Source of the DNA: Gnetum montanum
Taxonomy: Eukaryota > Streptophyta > Gnetopsida > Gnetales > Gnetaceae
NCBI GenBank assembly: GCA_015680685.1
Contig: MNCI01027262.1
Location: forward strand, 1,655,580-1,719,579
Length of the DNA stretch: 64,000 bases
Direction of reading: 5' to 3'
In this document: piece by piece, positions 10,900-22,456 of the stretch
Position numbering within the stretch: the first letter of the stretch is position 1
How the letters are laid out: each line of letters opens with the position of its first letter
The notes under the pieces: generated by a model
What the model was told of the DNA's origin: nothing
The model's database searches: none
What the model saw: only the letters and a program-made list of their open reading frames with translations
Made by a program: the position numbers and the translations under genes

Positions 10900-13800
10900 G
10901 GGATCTAAATCTTCTCTCCTTGTTATTGAGCTTGTTGGGGTACTTGTTTGGTTTCGCCTCCTTGGGCCAGACACACCTCCCTATGATATGTGCATTGAAC
11001 CCCATGCAATATGGTTCCATCCCGGTGCTAGTTCATTCTTGTAGTTTGATTCCAAAATTTCAGTGTTGTCATATGGTCTCATCTAAGTGAACAAATGGCT
11101 TGTGATATTATTGAGACCATTTTGCCCAGGGCTACACAAGATATACTAGCCTTCATCACTGATATCGATGAGGGGCTTTTTAGAGTGGAGGGAGGCCCCG
11201 CTGAGGGTCCTAGATCCACTTGTGCTTTAACTCGTGTGTGGGAGCTTCCTACTTGTGATCATTACAATAGTAGCAATACACTTTTCGTGGCCCTCCATGT
11301 GCATACCTTATTTCAGAACCCACCCGAGATGGTATACAAAGTGGACAGGTATGCTCCTTTGTGACTTACTTTAACTTGTGATTTCTTTTTAATTTTATGT
11401 CATTGTCTAAATGTGCATGTTGTTTTCCTATGTAGGCCCCATTTTGATGAACATGAAATGCATGATGATGATGATGGGCTTACTTTAGTGCGCATAGTGC
11501 TAGAGACTTTTATGGCAGGCCCCATTCTTTATGTTGCAGTGTTAGACTAGACCAAGATGGTCCTTATTAACTCCCACAAGCAATTTTCAAGAGCCTTTGA
11601 GCATTGATAGGCCCATGGTTGGTTACATAAGGATTGGTCTCCTAATGGACCAATTTTTCCTCAAAGGATTGATCCTGCGCCTACCTCACCTTCACTAGCC
11701 ACAGATAGTAAGTGACCACACCTTAAACTCCATTTTTCTTTCTTGTTGCATCGTTGTGTGTCACATCCCTTTTTTGACTTTTTCACTTTGTGTTTTTCTT
11801 TTATAGCAGTCATCCCCCCTGAAGAAGTTACTATTACCACAGGGTCTACTGAGGCTATGCTTTTTACAAAGTACGGGGACGTAGAGCAATTACAAAAGTG
11901 GTTACAGAAGCAAGCTTCTAATTTGATTATCATTCGCCTCACCTGGGCCATTTTGATAGACCTATTTATAGCCTTGACTCCTAGCATCCTGACTGCTGAT
12001 ATGGTTATGATTGTTGACTCCTTCAGTGGTGATGCTTCCCATTTTACCACATAGGTTCGAGGAGTGAAGGTATCATTCCACATAACCAATGAGTTTGTTT
12101 CTAATATTTTTGGCATTCCCATGGATGGCACCACAGTAGCCATGGACAGGGCAACTAAGGATGGACAAGTCATAAGGGAGCTTGAGCAGTGGTTGGGTTT
12201 GTCTAAGGGTCCGAAGGGATTTTCCATGTGAGAGGATACCCAATCGATGGAAGTGAACTTCAAATACCCTCTCTTTTGGGCATGGGCATTTTCCAAATCT
12301 CTTTCTCAAGGGAGAATCCTTGGGATTGAGTTTGCGCATGTGATGCATGCAGTTTTGGAGATAGGCATGCAATACAATTGGGAAAAATTTCTAGGATCTA
12401 GTCTTTGTGGGGAAATTATCAGGTTACGTTCAAGCATTCATGTAAGATCCCACTTCACCTTTTCTTTCTTTGCGGGATACCTGCGCAGGTTGGCTGAATT
12501 CCTAGTAGTTCATGAGGATAACCACTACATTTTGAGAGATCATTTGCAACTATCCCATCCTTAGATTCACCACTTATATAGCACCACTAGATCCCAGGAC
12601 CCGCCTGAAGAGATTGAGGAGTCTGTATCAATTACTAGTGGAGGTATGGTCAGCCATTCTCATCATTCTCATGACAACTTGGGGGTAGAACTGCCTAGGT
12701 TGTGTGCATCTGTTAAGAGAGTTGAATGCTTGATTAGTGAGACTGTTGGAAAGTCCAAGGCAAAGGTGAAAAGGAAGGATCATGCAAAGGAATATGCCCT
12801 AGACATGAGACCCCCAAGGGTAAAGAAAATTCTGTTTATATTTCCAGTTGAGGGTAAGTGGGTTGTCTTTTTTGCTATATATTTTCTTTTTTAGTTTATA
12901 TGCTATTGGATGTACTTATGAGTTATATCTAGCTTCATGGTTCTAGTGTTATTGCAGAGGAAAGTTTGGAGGGGGAGAGAGAGGTTCTGGCTCCGATACT
13001 TAAGGAGGAAGAAAAAGAAAATGAAGACGTAATCAAGGAAGGAGAAATTCTTGCCACACAAGTGGAGGAGGGGACAAGAAACATGGGAACAAAGCTTGTG
13101 GAGGCCTTGGATGCACTTAGGCATTCAAGTGATGAACGAGATGTCCTTGGTGATTTCTTTGATGGATCTTTACAGCTTGGTGATCCACCCAGGCTATATA
13201 GCAAAGGTCTTTTTGGTATGTTCCTCTTTAGCTCAATCTAGATTTTGTGTCTTTTCTTTTTTATGTGTTGTTATTGACTATTTTGACTACTTTGGGGTAG
13301 ATGTTGAAATTCCTAAGGAACCTATGTCCCGGGAAGTAGTGTCAAGATTGTAGGTTCCAATTGAAGACACCTCCCCTGCTCATCCCACATCAACTAACCC
13401 ATTGAGGCCATGGATTGAGATGCCTAGCAAAATGGACTTTGTTACTGGCATTGTTAATGAGGTGGTCACCCACTTGCAAGAGGCTCATCCTGAACTAGGT
13501 GTGTGTACATTACGTGTTATACTAAGCATCTATTTTTATCATGATTCTTTGTGTTTCTCCTCAATCATGCCTAATTTATGTGTGTGCCTGCAGGTGCCAA
13601 AATCTAGTGGGATCCTTCCAAAGCTACCCACATTTATGCTCTTCTTGAATTACCAGGGGATATTTAGCAAGTCCCAAGAAAGATCTACGATGTGGTTTCT
13701 AGTTGCATTGTATAGAATGCCAAGATGGTTTGGACCTTAAGGCATTCGACTGAGCATCTATGGGATGAGGTTCATACACTGAGGAAGACACTAGCAAAAG

Positions 13801-14542
13801 AGAGAGAGGAGAAAAGAGATCTTTAGTTCCGTTATGAATTTGCTGTTTGGTGATAGCACATGGTGCTCATCCGAAGTCACCTACGCACACTATTGGACAA
13901 TTTTAAATGGTAAGGTGTAGGCTACTTGAGACATAGCAGAACAAAAGGCATAGATAGATTTGTTGAATAGGAAATGTCAAGATTGGAAATCTTTTGTTGC
14001 CAAAGTATGGAAGTGGGGCCAAGACCAAAAGGACCACAAGCATCGATGTTCACCGGACTGAGATGTTCATCGATGGATTAGGTTTGCGGGCTTCTTATGA
14101 TAGGTTGTTCGAGTGTACTGAGGTGGAGGGATCTTCAAAGAGAATGATTACCACTGCCTCTGGGGAGACTGTGACAGGTGTGTTCCCTCTTGAGCACCCT
14201 ACTTGGACCCCGGTAAACAAAGGCAAAGCACTCGTTGGTGTTGATCTTGGATTGGAGGAGGATTGGGCAAATGTGCCTAAGAAGGAGACTCTACGGTGTT
14301 TGCAGACCAACTTAGGGCCTTCCTCACTTGTGAGTGTTTTATTGTGACATTTATTTTTGTATAGTTTTGTCATTTTTATTGTTAGTGTTACCATTTTTTT
14401 CTGATTTTTTTGTTTGTGATTTTCTTTATTACCCTTACCTATTTTTTTTTTGTTTTTTGTTTTCTATTTGTAGGGACATGTTAATGATGGAGCTAGTCCT
14501 AGTGGAGTGGGAGTAGATGACGAAGAGGATTTTGGGGATTAG
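10900..14542 (+). pseudogene. Seven-exon extra gene, antisense to RT2, decayed
   Basis: Plus-strand exons, all GT-AG and in matching phase: 10,900-11,348 (start uncertain; ATG at 11,095 opens MACDIIETILPRATQD), 11,436-11,707, 11,807-12,853, 12,958-13,215, 13,301-13,498, 13,594-14,329 and 14,474-14,542, ending in an acidic tail DDEEDFGD and a stop. Exon 3 has a globular region, with VRGVKVSFHITNEFVSNIFG followed by FKYPLFWAWAFSKSL, which loosely recalls the putative plant transposon / env-like domain of other retroelement extra ORFs. A Lys-rich stretch and an acidic Glu-rich stretch follow. In-frame stops occur in exons 2, 3, 5 and 6, and there is a frameshift in exon 6. Extra antisense ORFs are known in Tat-type elements, but usually between integrase and the 3' LTR, not between protease and RT. 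Function unknown. Confidence 0.7.
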
Positions 14543-14920
14543 CCCCATCCATGAGCTTTTTGTTAGTCAAGCTTAAGCCATTAAGTTTTTTTAGTTTTTT
14601 GGATGTTTTAAAGAATGTATGAAGACTGATGTAATGGCCTAAATTTAATTGTGGTATAAAATGGTTGCATTCCTTTGTTACTTTGATGCTCTATGTAAAT
14701 ATTTTTGTTATTTTTCATGTTTTCTATTGTTTTTCTTTATTTTCTCAAGTATATGTGTGCAACTAAATGTAACATAAATTTCTAAAGTATAAAGCAAGAT
14801 ATAAGGTAAATACTTGAAAAATAAGCAACGACCGTGCATGAATCTAAATTAAAACTTGTAACTTGTAATCGAAAATATAATGTAAAATAAAGGTAGTTCA
14901 TGAATTTGTAACTTGTTGAC
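14543..14920. other. 3' flank of the antisense gene, nothing else seen
   Basis: AT-rich sequence that would hold the 3' untranslated region and polyadenylation site of the plus-strand gene. No gene or repeat was recognised. Confidence 0.5.
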
Positions 14921-14924
14921 TCTA

Positions 14925-15190
14925 GTTTAAAGCCATTTTGGGATGGGTACATCAGTTTATAGTTATGATGGAATATTGCATCTGTCGTTAAAGAAAGAAA
15001 GGATTACTAGTTTACGCCATGGTGAACCAAACGTAGTAATGTTTTCAGAAAGTTTTAAATACAACCAGCCATTTTTTACTGTGGCTAGTTTAATGTCATT
15101 GTGGACATTTGTTGGCAGTGTTTACTTCATACTGGACGATTCGTAGTTTAATGTCATTTCAGACATTTAGTAGTTTAACGTTGTTTGTTG
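14925..15190 (-). repeat. Degenerate minisatellite between RT2 protease and the antisense gene
   Basis: Several units built on AGTTTAA(A/T)GYCATT..GGA (plus strand), for example at 14,927, 15,087 and 15,145. It is the same core family as at 9,000-9,065, so the antisense gene and its motif array are bracketed by this repeat. Confidence 0.6.
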
Positions 15191-15960
15191 AGTTGCTTTT
15201 TGATCTTTTGTAGTTTAACATGTGGGATTGAGCATGCGAGTAAGATTTTCTACTCACCTTCTCCTTCATCGGTGATATCAAAGGGTAACTCCAACCAAGA
15301 GACATCAGTAGGGATGGTGCCTATGTTTGTATTGTCTAGTGTTTCTTTAGTTTTAGTAGGGTTGGGAGCTAGCATTGGATTTATGTTTTGAAGTGTGCTC
15401 ATGGTTCCTTGCTTAGGCTCAGCGAATTCAATTTCTGATCCCTAATTCACTCTAGAGTTTGAGGAAGTAGATGACACTATTACATCCCCATATATGATGA
15501 TCTCACCACCCTCGTAAGGTAGGTGGATCTCCTGATGGATTGGGGAGGATACAGCTTTAAGTTGAGCCAGCCAGGGACGTCCTAGGATCATATTAAATCC
15601 TAGCATTTCATCGACTACTATGAATTCAGCTGATGTGGGGAATTGGTCCCCAGCTATGAATTTTAAGGTAACCATACCTCTTACTCCAACATAGGAACCA
15701 CTGAAGGATTTTAGAAAAGAAGTTGTTGTGGGCTATATTTGTTCAGTAAGTTCTAGTTTTTTGATGATAGAAAAAGGTATTACATTGGTTGCCACACTTT
15801 CATTGACATGCACCCTACCTATCCTGAAATGATTAACCTATATTGTTATGAAAATAAGGGTTGTGGTGACTTCTCCTATTTTCTCATCGAGCTTAATTTC
15901 CTTAGCACGAAACTCTAGGGATGTAGTTTTTGATTCTTGAGCTTACGTAGATAATACCAT
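15191..15960 (-). pseudogene. RT2 aspartic protease
   Basis: Minus strand. The flap/C-terminal signature FIVVDEMLGFNMILGRPWLA is clear within an open stretch at 15,442-15,675, and reading continues to about 15,191. The active-site region upstream (about 15,790-15,825) reads VHVNESVATNVIP where Tat proteases have a D(S/G)G-type triad, so the catalytic aspartate appears to be lost. The protein would cleave Gag-Pol. A TAG and other stops are present. Confidence 0.8.
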
Positions 15961-18866
15961 ATGAATGGATGGTTCATCTGCGGGAAGGTCCTTACTAATA
16001 GGGACCAAAGTTAACATACGCATGAGAGCTTCTCAATGTACTAGAAAAGTCATTACTAGATCATATAGGCCTAAAGAAGTATTTTTTTGTTTCAAAGCTT
16101 GTGTGACTTGGGTCAATGCATTCACTAGGTCTTTACCATTTGGGGCACCCTTGTCTATAGAGACTTGGTCCATTTGACCTAGCATTCATATTTCTTGTGG
16201 AGGGGATTTTACTGAAGACGCTAGGTTTGGGACATGGCTCTTAACATTATCCTGATTTTGGTGACTTGTACTAGGCTCATTAATGGGCAGACTCATGGGA
16301 ACGGTATTTAGTGGTGTTGGCTTTGGTGGTCCTAATTTGTGTCGATGATTTTCCCTTTCAAACATTCTCTTGTTAGTCTATCGGCAAGATGTTCTCGCAG
16401 AGGTTGTGGGGGAATGGAGGTGGTTTTTGTATCAGGGCATTTTGGTACTTGGATCATGAAGGGAATGGGTCAATTTTTAGATGGTGTGGTTGTGGCTGCA
16501 ACATAAGGAGGTACACAAATGATGAATGGTTTTCGTGGTGTGGGAGATGTGCGCATGGTGAAAGGGGTTTGAGGATACATTAGGGTAGGTGTGTTTTTTG
16601 AAGGCCTGTGAATCACAAAAGGTTTTCTAGGAACATCTTGTCTGTCTTCCACATGGATAGTATTAATCACATATGACACATCATTAGTATTGAGAGGATC
16701 CTTGTAGACCCCCATGGACTGGTTTTGGGGTCTTACCAAGTTTGCCTTGTCGAATACATCTTCACCCCTATCAATCATGCATTGTATATCCTATTTCAAC
16801 GTAAAGCAGTAATTAGTCCCATGACCACATCGTTGGTGATATTCACAAAACTTATCTAATCTAAAGCCCTTCGAAATGGGGGGTTCGTTGGCTATTGCTA
16901 AAGCTGGGTTCTTGGCCAACTCACAAAATCGATCATGTCTTTGAGAGGCCGTAGGAGACATTTGTTTGTGTTGAATTAGCCTGACCTTTAGAAGTTGATC
17001 AAGCAAGTGTGAAGGCTTCATGGGAAATGGTGTGTATTGAGTAGGATCTTTTCTTTCAAAGGTACAGGCATGACCCGTGTTGTTGTTTCTATTTGAAGGA
17101 TATTCGAGTGTAGGAGTGGGTGTGGTTCTTTCATAGCTATTTGGGATAGCAGGTTGTTTTCCTTTTTCTCCAGGATGACTAGGTTAGGTTGTTTCAGCCA
17201 CTGCTACTACTATTTTTTTGGATATATCTTTCCTAGTATGTTGGCTCTTAAAGGTTGAGTAGGCTGGGTCATTACTTATTTGTGTTGCCTCTTCTATGTC
17301 TTTGATTTGCACGAATGCTTAGCTCATTGTGCGGGCTTTCAGGTAGTAAAGTTTTGATTTAATAAAGTCATTCACTGCCAACTTAAGGATGGTAAGAAAG
17401 TATGTTTCAAGGACGGGTTCATGAAGTTCATTTAAGGCTGCACTCCACCTTTGGATAAATTTTTGTGCTGGTTCAAGTGGCACTTGTTTGATTTGGATTA
17501 AGCTATCCAATGTGGCTTCAGGTTTTAGATTGTACTTGAAACAGGTGGTATGGAGCTACAAGGTAAAGATTAGTACTAGTATAAGGCTTTTCTGATTAAG
17601 GACATTGCAAATACTCACAAAATTACATGGGGCCATGCCTAAAGTAAAAGAATTTTGGTTCGAAATATCACTAGGTGGGCATTTAGATCTCCCTCTCCAT
17701 TGTACTTGGTCAACTAAGGTAACAAGACTCCTTTTGGCAAGGTTAAGGGTGGAATTGAGGGGTCAATTGGGTCATCTTGATAGAAATCTAGCACCTTGAC
17801 TTCCTTAGTGTTCACAGTTTTAAGGCATTTTAATTCTTTTGCCAATGAGTGCATCATTTTTTGTGTGTTTTCCCATTCTTGGGTAGTAGGAAGACTAATG
17901 GATTGAGCGGATTGTGGCTGATAATGATTCAATTGTTGCATTATTTGTGGAAAGAGAGGTTGTTGGGCTAACGTTTGTTGTGGTGGGACAACATTCGGGG
18001 CTATGAACATGGGATGTGATACACTATAGTGCGTAGACAGGTTTTGCTAAACAGCTGGTGGGACTTACTATCCAGTCAACGGTTGTGAAATAATCGTTGG
18101 TGCTTGTTGGATTTGCACTTCAGGTATGTAATGGACAGACATGGAAGCGGGTATGACCGATGGCATTCTAATCACTTGAGGTCAAAAAGTCATTCCTGCA
18201 TTAGTCTAAGGAGGAAGCTATTGGGATTATGTTTGTAATGGTATGATGGAAGTAGATGCGTTAGTTTGAACGTTGGACTTGGAGAAGATGGGAATAGAAA
18301 TGGCTACTTCCTGTAAGGAATTTGGTGGTGGAAATGTTGTCTCTTCTAGGAAAGGTTGAAATAGTGGGTTTGTATGGGCATGGGGGCTAATAGTATGGTA
18401 TAAATCCTCATGTTAAGATTGGGCTACGAAATCATCTTCCTTCTCTCCACCTTGAGGCTTTACTAGAGGTAACTGTAGGGCTTGATTTCTAGCCATGAGA
18501 AGTTGGGATATGAGTCTATGATGGCGTTCAGAGAGCAAGATTATGTCAAATGCTGAATGAATGAATTCGCAACCTCCTTTGTGGATAAGTTCATAGTCTC
18601 GTTTTGCTTCCTTTTCTGTATGGTCAATAGGTATGTTGGCCTATATTTTGACACATGAAGTTATACTCTTAAGGTGTAAGAGTTGCGTAAGTAGCGCCTT
18701 TGCCTTGTATCCTTAGTGATTGGCATGTAGGACCTTGGGGATTTATCTGTTCAATAACAATTATGGATTCCATGGCAGTCACAGGGTTGGAGGTTTCAGC
18801 CCCAAAGTCTGAGATCGACAATGTTGCTAGGTTGATTTGGAAAGATTTCATAATGAATGTGAGCAA
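15961..18866 (-). pseudogene. RT2 gag polyprotein
   Basis: Minus strand, from about MKSFQINLATLSISDFG near 18,850. Readable blocks in order: SLRIQGKGATYATLTP, a Gln/Pro-rich stretch at 17,870-18,010, a capsid-like core at 17,319-17,510 (PAQKFIQRWSAALNELHEP), and a zinc-binding-type motif FCEYHQRCGHGTNYCFTLK at 16,791-17,021. This is followed by a Pro/Thr-rich linker (16,470-16,778) leading to the protease. The CxxH..GH..C pattern is typical of Tat Gag. Many stops. It would form the particle and bind RNA. Confidence 0.8.
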
Positions 18867-19103
18867 ACTGAGCTAGATGAGTGGAGTTGGATTTCAAGCA
18901 ATTGCAGCATGATCGGTGTGACACAATAATAGTGTGATCAAATGAGAGAAAGATCAGTGTGACCAGTGTGACCAACTGATAGCAAGCTCAGCATGACCAA
19001 CTAAGAGCAAGCTCAGCGTGACCAACTACGACAGGGAGACTGAAAGGGGCAAGAAGGATAAGTTTTGATAGGTAGCAACATTTTAACAAAAAATAAAAAA
19101 GTT
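18867..19103 (-). other. RT2 5' leader
   Basis: Noncoding sequence between PBS and gag. It contains five or six GTGACC-type motifs (18,900-19,025), some in repeated AACTRAGAGCAAGCTCA units, matching the RT1 leader at 1,630-1,790. Confidence 0.6.
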
Positions 19104-19122
19104 GGTCGTCCTTCTAGCACCA
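19104..19122 (-). other. Candidate primer binding site of RT2
   Basis: Minus strand TGGTGCTAGAAGGACGACC, five bases inside the proposed LTR edge and equivalent to 1,859-1,877. The tRNA is not identified. Confidence 0.45.
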
Positions 19123-19127
19123 AAAAT

Positions 19128-20778
19128 TATGCTGACCTAAATCGTCGGTGTAAGGCTGGAAGGAAACAGACACTGAAAGATCATAGAGCAGGCACAGCTG
19201 ACCCTGCCTTCGCTTTGAGGGCAAGCTGGAAAAGGGAATCAAGGTAGGGTGCCTTGGATGATCTGCACGCAAATCAACCAAGGACTTCCTTGGGTGTAAA
19301 CTATGGCTTGTGTTGGGTTTATCATAACATATGTTTTAAAACGTGAATGATGTGCATAAAAATGTAAATGGGATCGTAAAACAAAGTAGAACATGAACGG
19401 AACATAAACTAAAATGTAGTAAGCAAAGAGTAAATAAGACGTAAACTAGATATAAAACAAAGTAAATAGAAATAATGGTTGGTTGGCAAAATGAACTGAA
19501 TTGTATTGCTTAAAAAAAGATGTATGCACCGGTCAAAGCATAACTACACGTGTGGGTGACAAGTCAAACGCCTAGCCTCACGGGATGATGTGATGTGATG
19601 AGTTCTTGGATGCCAAGAGTCAAGTGTGCAGAGCGCCCAAGGATTTCTTGTATTGTATATTCTTAGAATTGCCAATGTCACCCCTTTGCCAACCACAGTT
19701 CATGTGAATTGACAAGGTATTTATAGGGTTCGACCAGGCCCGGGCATGAAATCTGTGGATAGGATCAATGGCTAGGAGATGAGAGGAAAGTGGATATAGT
19801 AACATGTGTCAAATGGATAGTTGTGCATGAGTTGGATGTGTGTTGGATAGTTGTGCACGAGTTGGATGTGTGTCAAACAATTGCATTCTTGATCAAGTAC
19901 ATTGTATTTTACAACTTGTGGGTTACTCAAGCCCATGAAAGTATACTTAATTTAGACCATGAGGGCTTGACATGCCCAACAATGAGGATTTACAATGAGA
20001 TGTACAACAAGAGAAACTTGACCTAGCTCGCTTGACCATGGATCGAGTGCTGCAGGATGTCAAGATGTTGATTTAAGGATGTTCAAGGTATCTCTATTTG
20101 ACCAGGGCTTCCAATGTGAGTTGATGTGCCTTCAGAGTATGGTCATGTTTCACTCACGCCTAGCATGACCCCCAATGTGTGTCCAGCATCTAGCTTGCCC
20201 AACGTGCCCAGTGTCCAGCATGTGGACGCTACACTCACGCCCAGCATGGCCTACAACGTGAGTGAGGAAAACTTAATCTTTTGACATCATTTTTTGAATT
20301 CTGAAAGTTGGATTTGCTACCTAAATGTGTTTAACTCTAGAATCTAGAATTTGATCTTGGATTTGAGTGGTTTTGAGTAGGTCATGCTGGCTATTTTGGG
20401 TAGGTCATGTTGTGGTCACGCTCGATGTGACCTAAAATACTTGCAATTTTTGACTTAAAATATGAAGATTCTAGAGGCTGAAGTCAAGAGTTTGTTGATG
20501 GTAAGCCTAAAGATTAATTTACCCATATGAAAATCGGATTGTTTTGACTTTATTTGGAGGCTTTGAGAGTTGGGAAAGTTGGTCACGCTGGAGGTCATGC
20601 TGCAACATGACCATAGCATGACCATAGCATCCAACATGAATTGTCAGTGCTTAGCATCCACCGTGAGTTTCCAAGTTAGTGTGAATGCCATGCCTTAGCC
20701 AAATTCTATCTCTAAAACTTTAAAAGGGCTTGAGTCATTTCCATTTCAAAATGCTAGGCCGAAATTAGTGGTGTTTCA
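19128..20778 (-). repeat. 5' LTR of RT2
   Basis: About 1.65 kb, homologous along its length to 1,883-3,578. It starts TGAAACACC on the minus strand at 20,778 and abuts a GTAGC-rich sequence with no polypurine tract, so this is the outer 5' edge. It includes a TATA box at 19,718-19,725, two 30-bp units at 19,823-19,882, and GTGACC-type motifs from 20,140 to 20,640. Confidence 0.85.
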
Positions 20779-20784
20779 GTAATG

Positions 20785-21200
20785 GCTATGTTACACGTAG
20801 TGTAGCGTAATAGGTACATCTTACATAGCATAGTGGCTATCTTACGCATAGCATAGTGGCTACATTACATGTAGCATAGCATAGTGGGGTACGATGTAGC
20901 GGCTACATTATGCGTAGCATGGCGTGATGACCATACCCTGTGAAACGTAGCAATGTAGAAAGTATGACAGGTATAACAATGTAACAAGCATAACAACGTA
21001 GCAGGTACAACACTGTAACAAGCGTAGCAACATAGTGGCTCTACTAGTGTAGTAGCGTAACGAATCTACCAGTGTAGCAGTGTAACGACTCTACCAGTGT
21101 AGCAGTGTAACGACTCTACCAGTGTAGCAATGTAGCGAGCTTGCTAGTGTAGCAGTATAACGGCATAGCATAGCGACCATCGAAAACACAACGGTATTGT
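20785..21200 (+). repeat. GTAGC-rich array, RT3
   Basis: Dozens of GTAGC/GTAACG words. One part (about 21,035-21,150) is a regular tandem of roughly 25 bp with CTACCAGTGTAGCAGTGTAA; the rest (TAGCATAGTGGCTAC and similar) is irregular. It is truncated by RT2 at its left edge. Confidence 0.8.
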
Positions 21201-21239
21201 CAAAAACAATGTGACCTGAGAAAAATACATACAATGTTT

Positions 21240-22110
21240 TCATTACCCCAACCCTATTCTACTATAGGAAATATAATATACAACGTGCTACGCTATGCTG
21301 AACATGTGCTACGTTTCCTAAAAAACATGCAAGCCACAATCCCCTCCATGGGTGCTATGCTAGACTAAACGTGCACTACGCTACCATGAAACTCCTAAAC
21401 CCTTGTAATGGTTCACCATCCATTCCCAAAAATGGTGGTTAGGGCAATGTTTTGTGCCAACCATAGCATGGTAGTTGCCTTAGCTGCTATGGCCAAGCTA
21501 GTGATAGCCATGGCGTAGCGGCTAAAGTGGCAGCCAAAGCAATAATAATAATTGTAGCGTAGAAATAATAAAGATTGTAGAAACCAAGACATAGTGACTA
21601 CAATAACAATCTGAATTAATAAATTACAAAATGTAGGCAAGGGTAGCATAGCAACTTACCAGGTAGATGGAACTTCCTGGAGTTCTTCAATGCGTGTCCT
21701 AAGAAGACGTCGTAGGGTGTGCTCCCCTTCCTCTACCTTGGTAAGCCACTGATGCCTACGTTCACTCCAATGCACCATCATTCTGCTCACAAAATTAGGT
21801 GTATTGGCTACTATGGTATGACCACTATGCTATCTCTCAACTCAACCATGCTACGCTCTGGGTGATAGCTATGATAGTGAAAGTAACAAGATTACCATGG
21901 GGTAATCCCAGATTTATAGCCTACATGGCTAAAACACCTGTTACTTTCCAGGGTGTTCCATGTCTCACGCATAACGTGGGACATTCCACGTCTCACAAGT
22001 GACACGAAGCACCCTTGTCTACTATAACGTAGCATGGGACACCCCTATTCCCGATAGCATAGCATGGGTCTACTGCAGTGTAGCACTCGATTGCAGTGTA
22101 GCACCTAAAT
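21240..22110 (+). other. RT3 pre-pol segment with scattered TACGCTA / GTAGC words
   Basis: No conserved coding region was recognised. TGCTACGCTATGC and TAGCATAGC words recur, ending with two GTGTAGCAC copies near 22,075-22,105. The same words fill RT3's 3' LTR. It is equivalent in position to the GCGTGACC-rich interval of RT2. Confidence 0.5.
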
Positions 22111-22139
22111 GCACTAAACTTTTAACTTCATTTTTTTAC

Positions 22140-22350
22140 AATATGGCATGGTTATGGTCCACTACAACCTTAAACTAGAAAATTTAGCATTCTCTTTACA
22201 TCTTAAACATACTGACGATCCACTAAGACCTTAAATTAGCAACTTCAATGTACAATTTTTCATGGTTACGGTCTATTATGACCTTAAACTGGAAACCTTG
22301 ACTTCCAATTTTGTATGGTTGTGGTTCACTAAGATCTTAAACTGGAAACT
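22140..22350 (+). repeat. Minisatellite before RT3 pol
   Basis: About four degenerate units of 50-60 bp with the core GGTCCACTAxGACCTTAAACT. It shares the TAAACT core with the array after RT3 integrase and with RT2's arrays. Confidence 0.7.
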
Positions 22351-22432
22351 CTTTAATGTTGCATCATTGCTTTGCATATATTCATCACATGTTGCTATCT
22401 TAAGCATGTATCACTAGACTTTGGTTGTTTGC

Positions 22433-22456
22433 TTGTTATTGTAGGTTGCTTGGAAA
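22433..22456 (+). promoter_or_regulatory. Acceptor-like site before the RT3 pol ATG
   Basis: TTGTTATTGTAG followed by 12 nt and ATGGCC. It mirrors RT2 (8,883 to 8,871). A splice acceptor placing pol on a separate RNA is possible but unproven. Confidence 0.4.

Larger units (their letters stand above)
1883..20778 (-). mobile_element. RT2: near-complete Tat-type Ty3/gypsy element with antisense gene
   Basis: Minus-strand order: LTR, PBS, gag, protease, minisatellite, antisense gene with motif array, minisatellite, RT, RNase H, second RNase H, integrase, minisatellite, PPT, LTR. The length of 18.9 kb is large even for plant gypsy elements but within the range of Tat/Ogre types. Its right edge joins a GTAGC array that reads into RT3, so RT2 (with RT1) probably inserted into RT3's pre-pol region. 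Confidence 0.85.

Noticed and set aside
11661-12296. A 211-codon minus-strand frame, the second longest clean frame in the window
   Set aside because: It overlaps exon 3 and its intron on the plus strand, where splice phases and stop position support the real gene; the minus frame has no recognisable motif.
10900-14542. Treating the antisense gene as a captured single-copy host gene
   Set aside because: Possible, but I recognise no host family, and the neighbouring motif array matches the element LTR, so an element-borne extra gene is the simpler reading; left open.
21035-21150. Short regular repeats considered as a CRISPR or telomere-like array
   Set aside because: No spacers and no telomere consensus; part of the GTAGC field of RT3.
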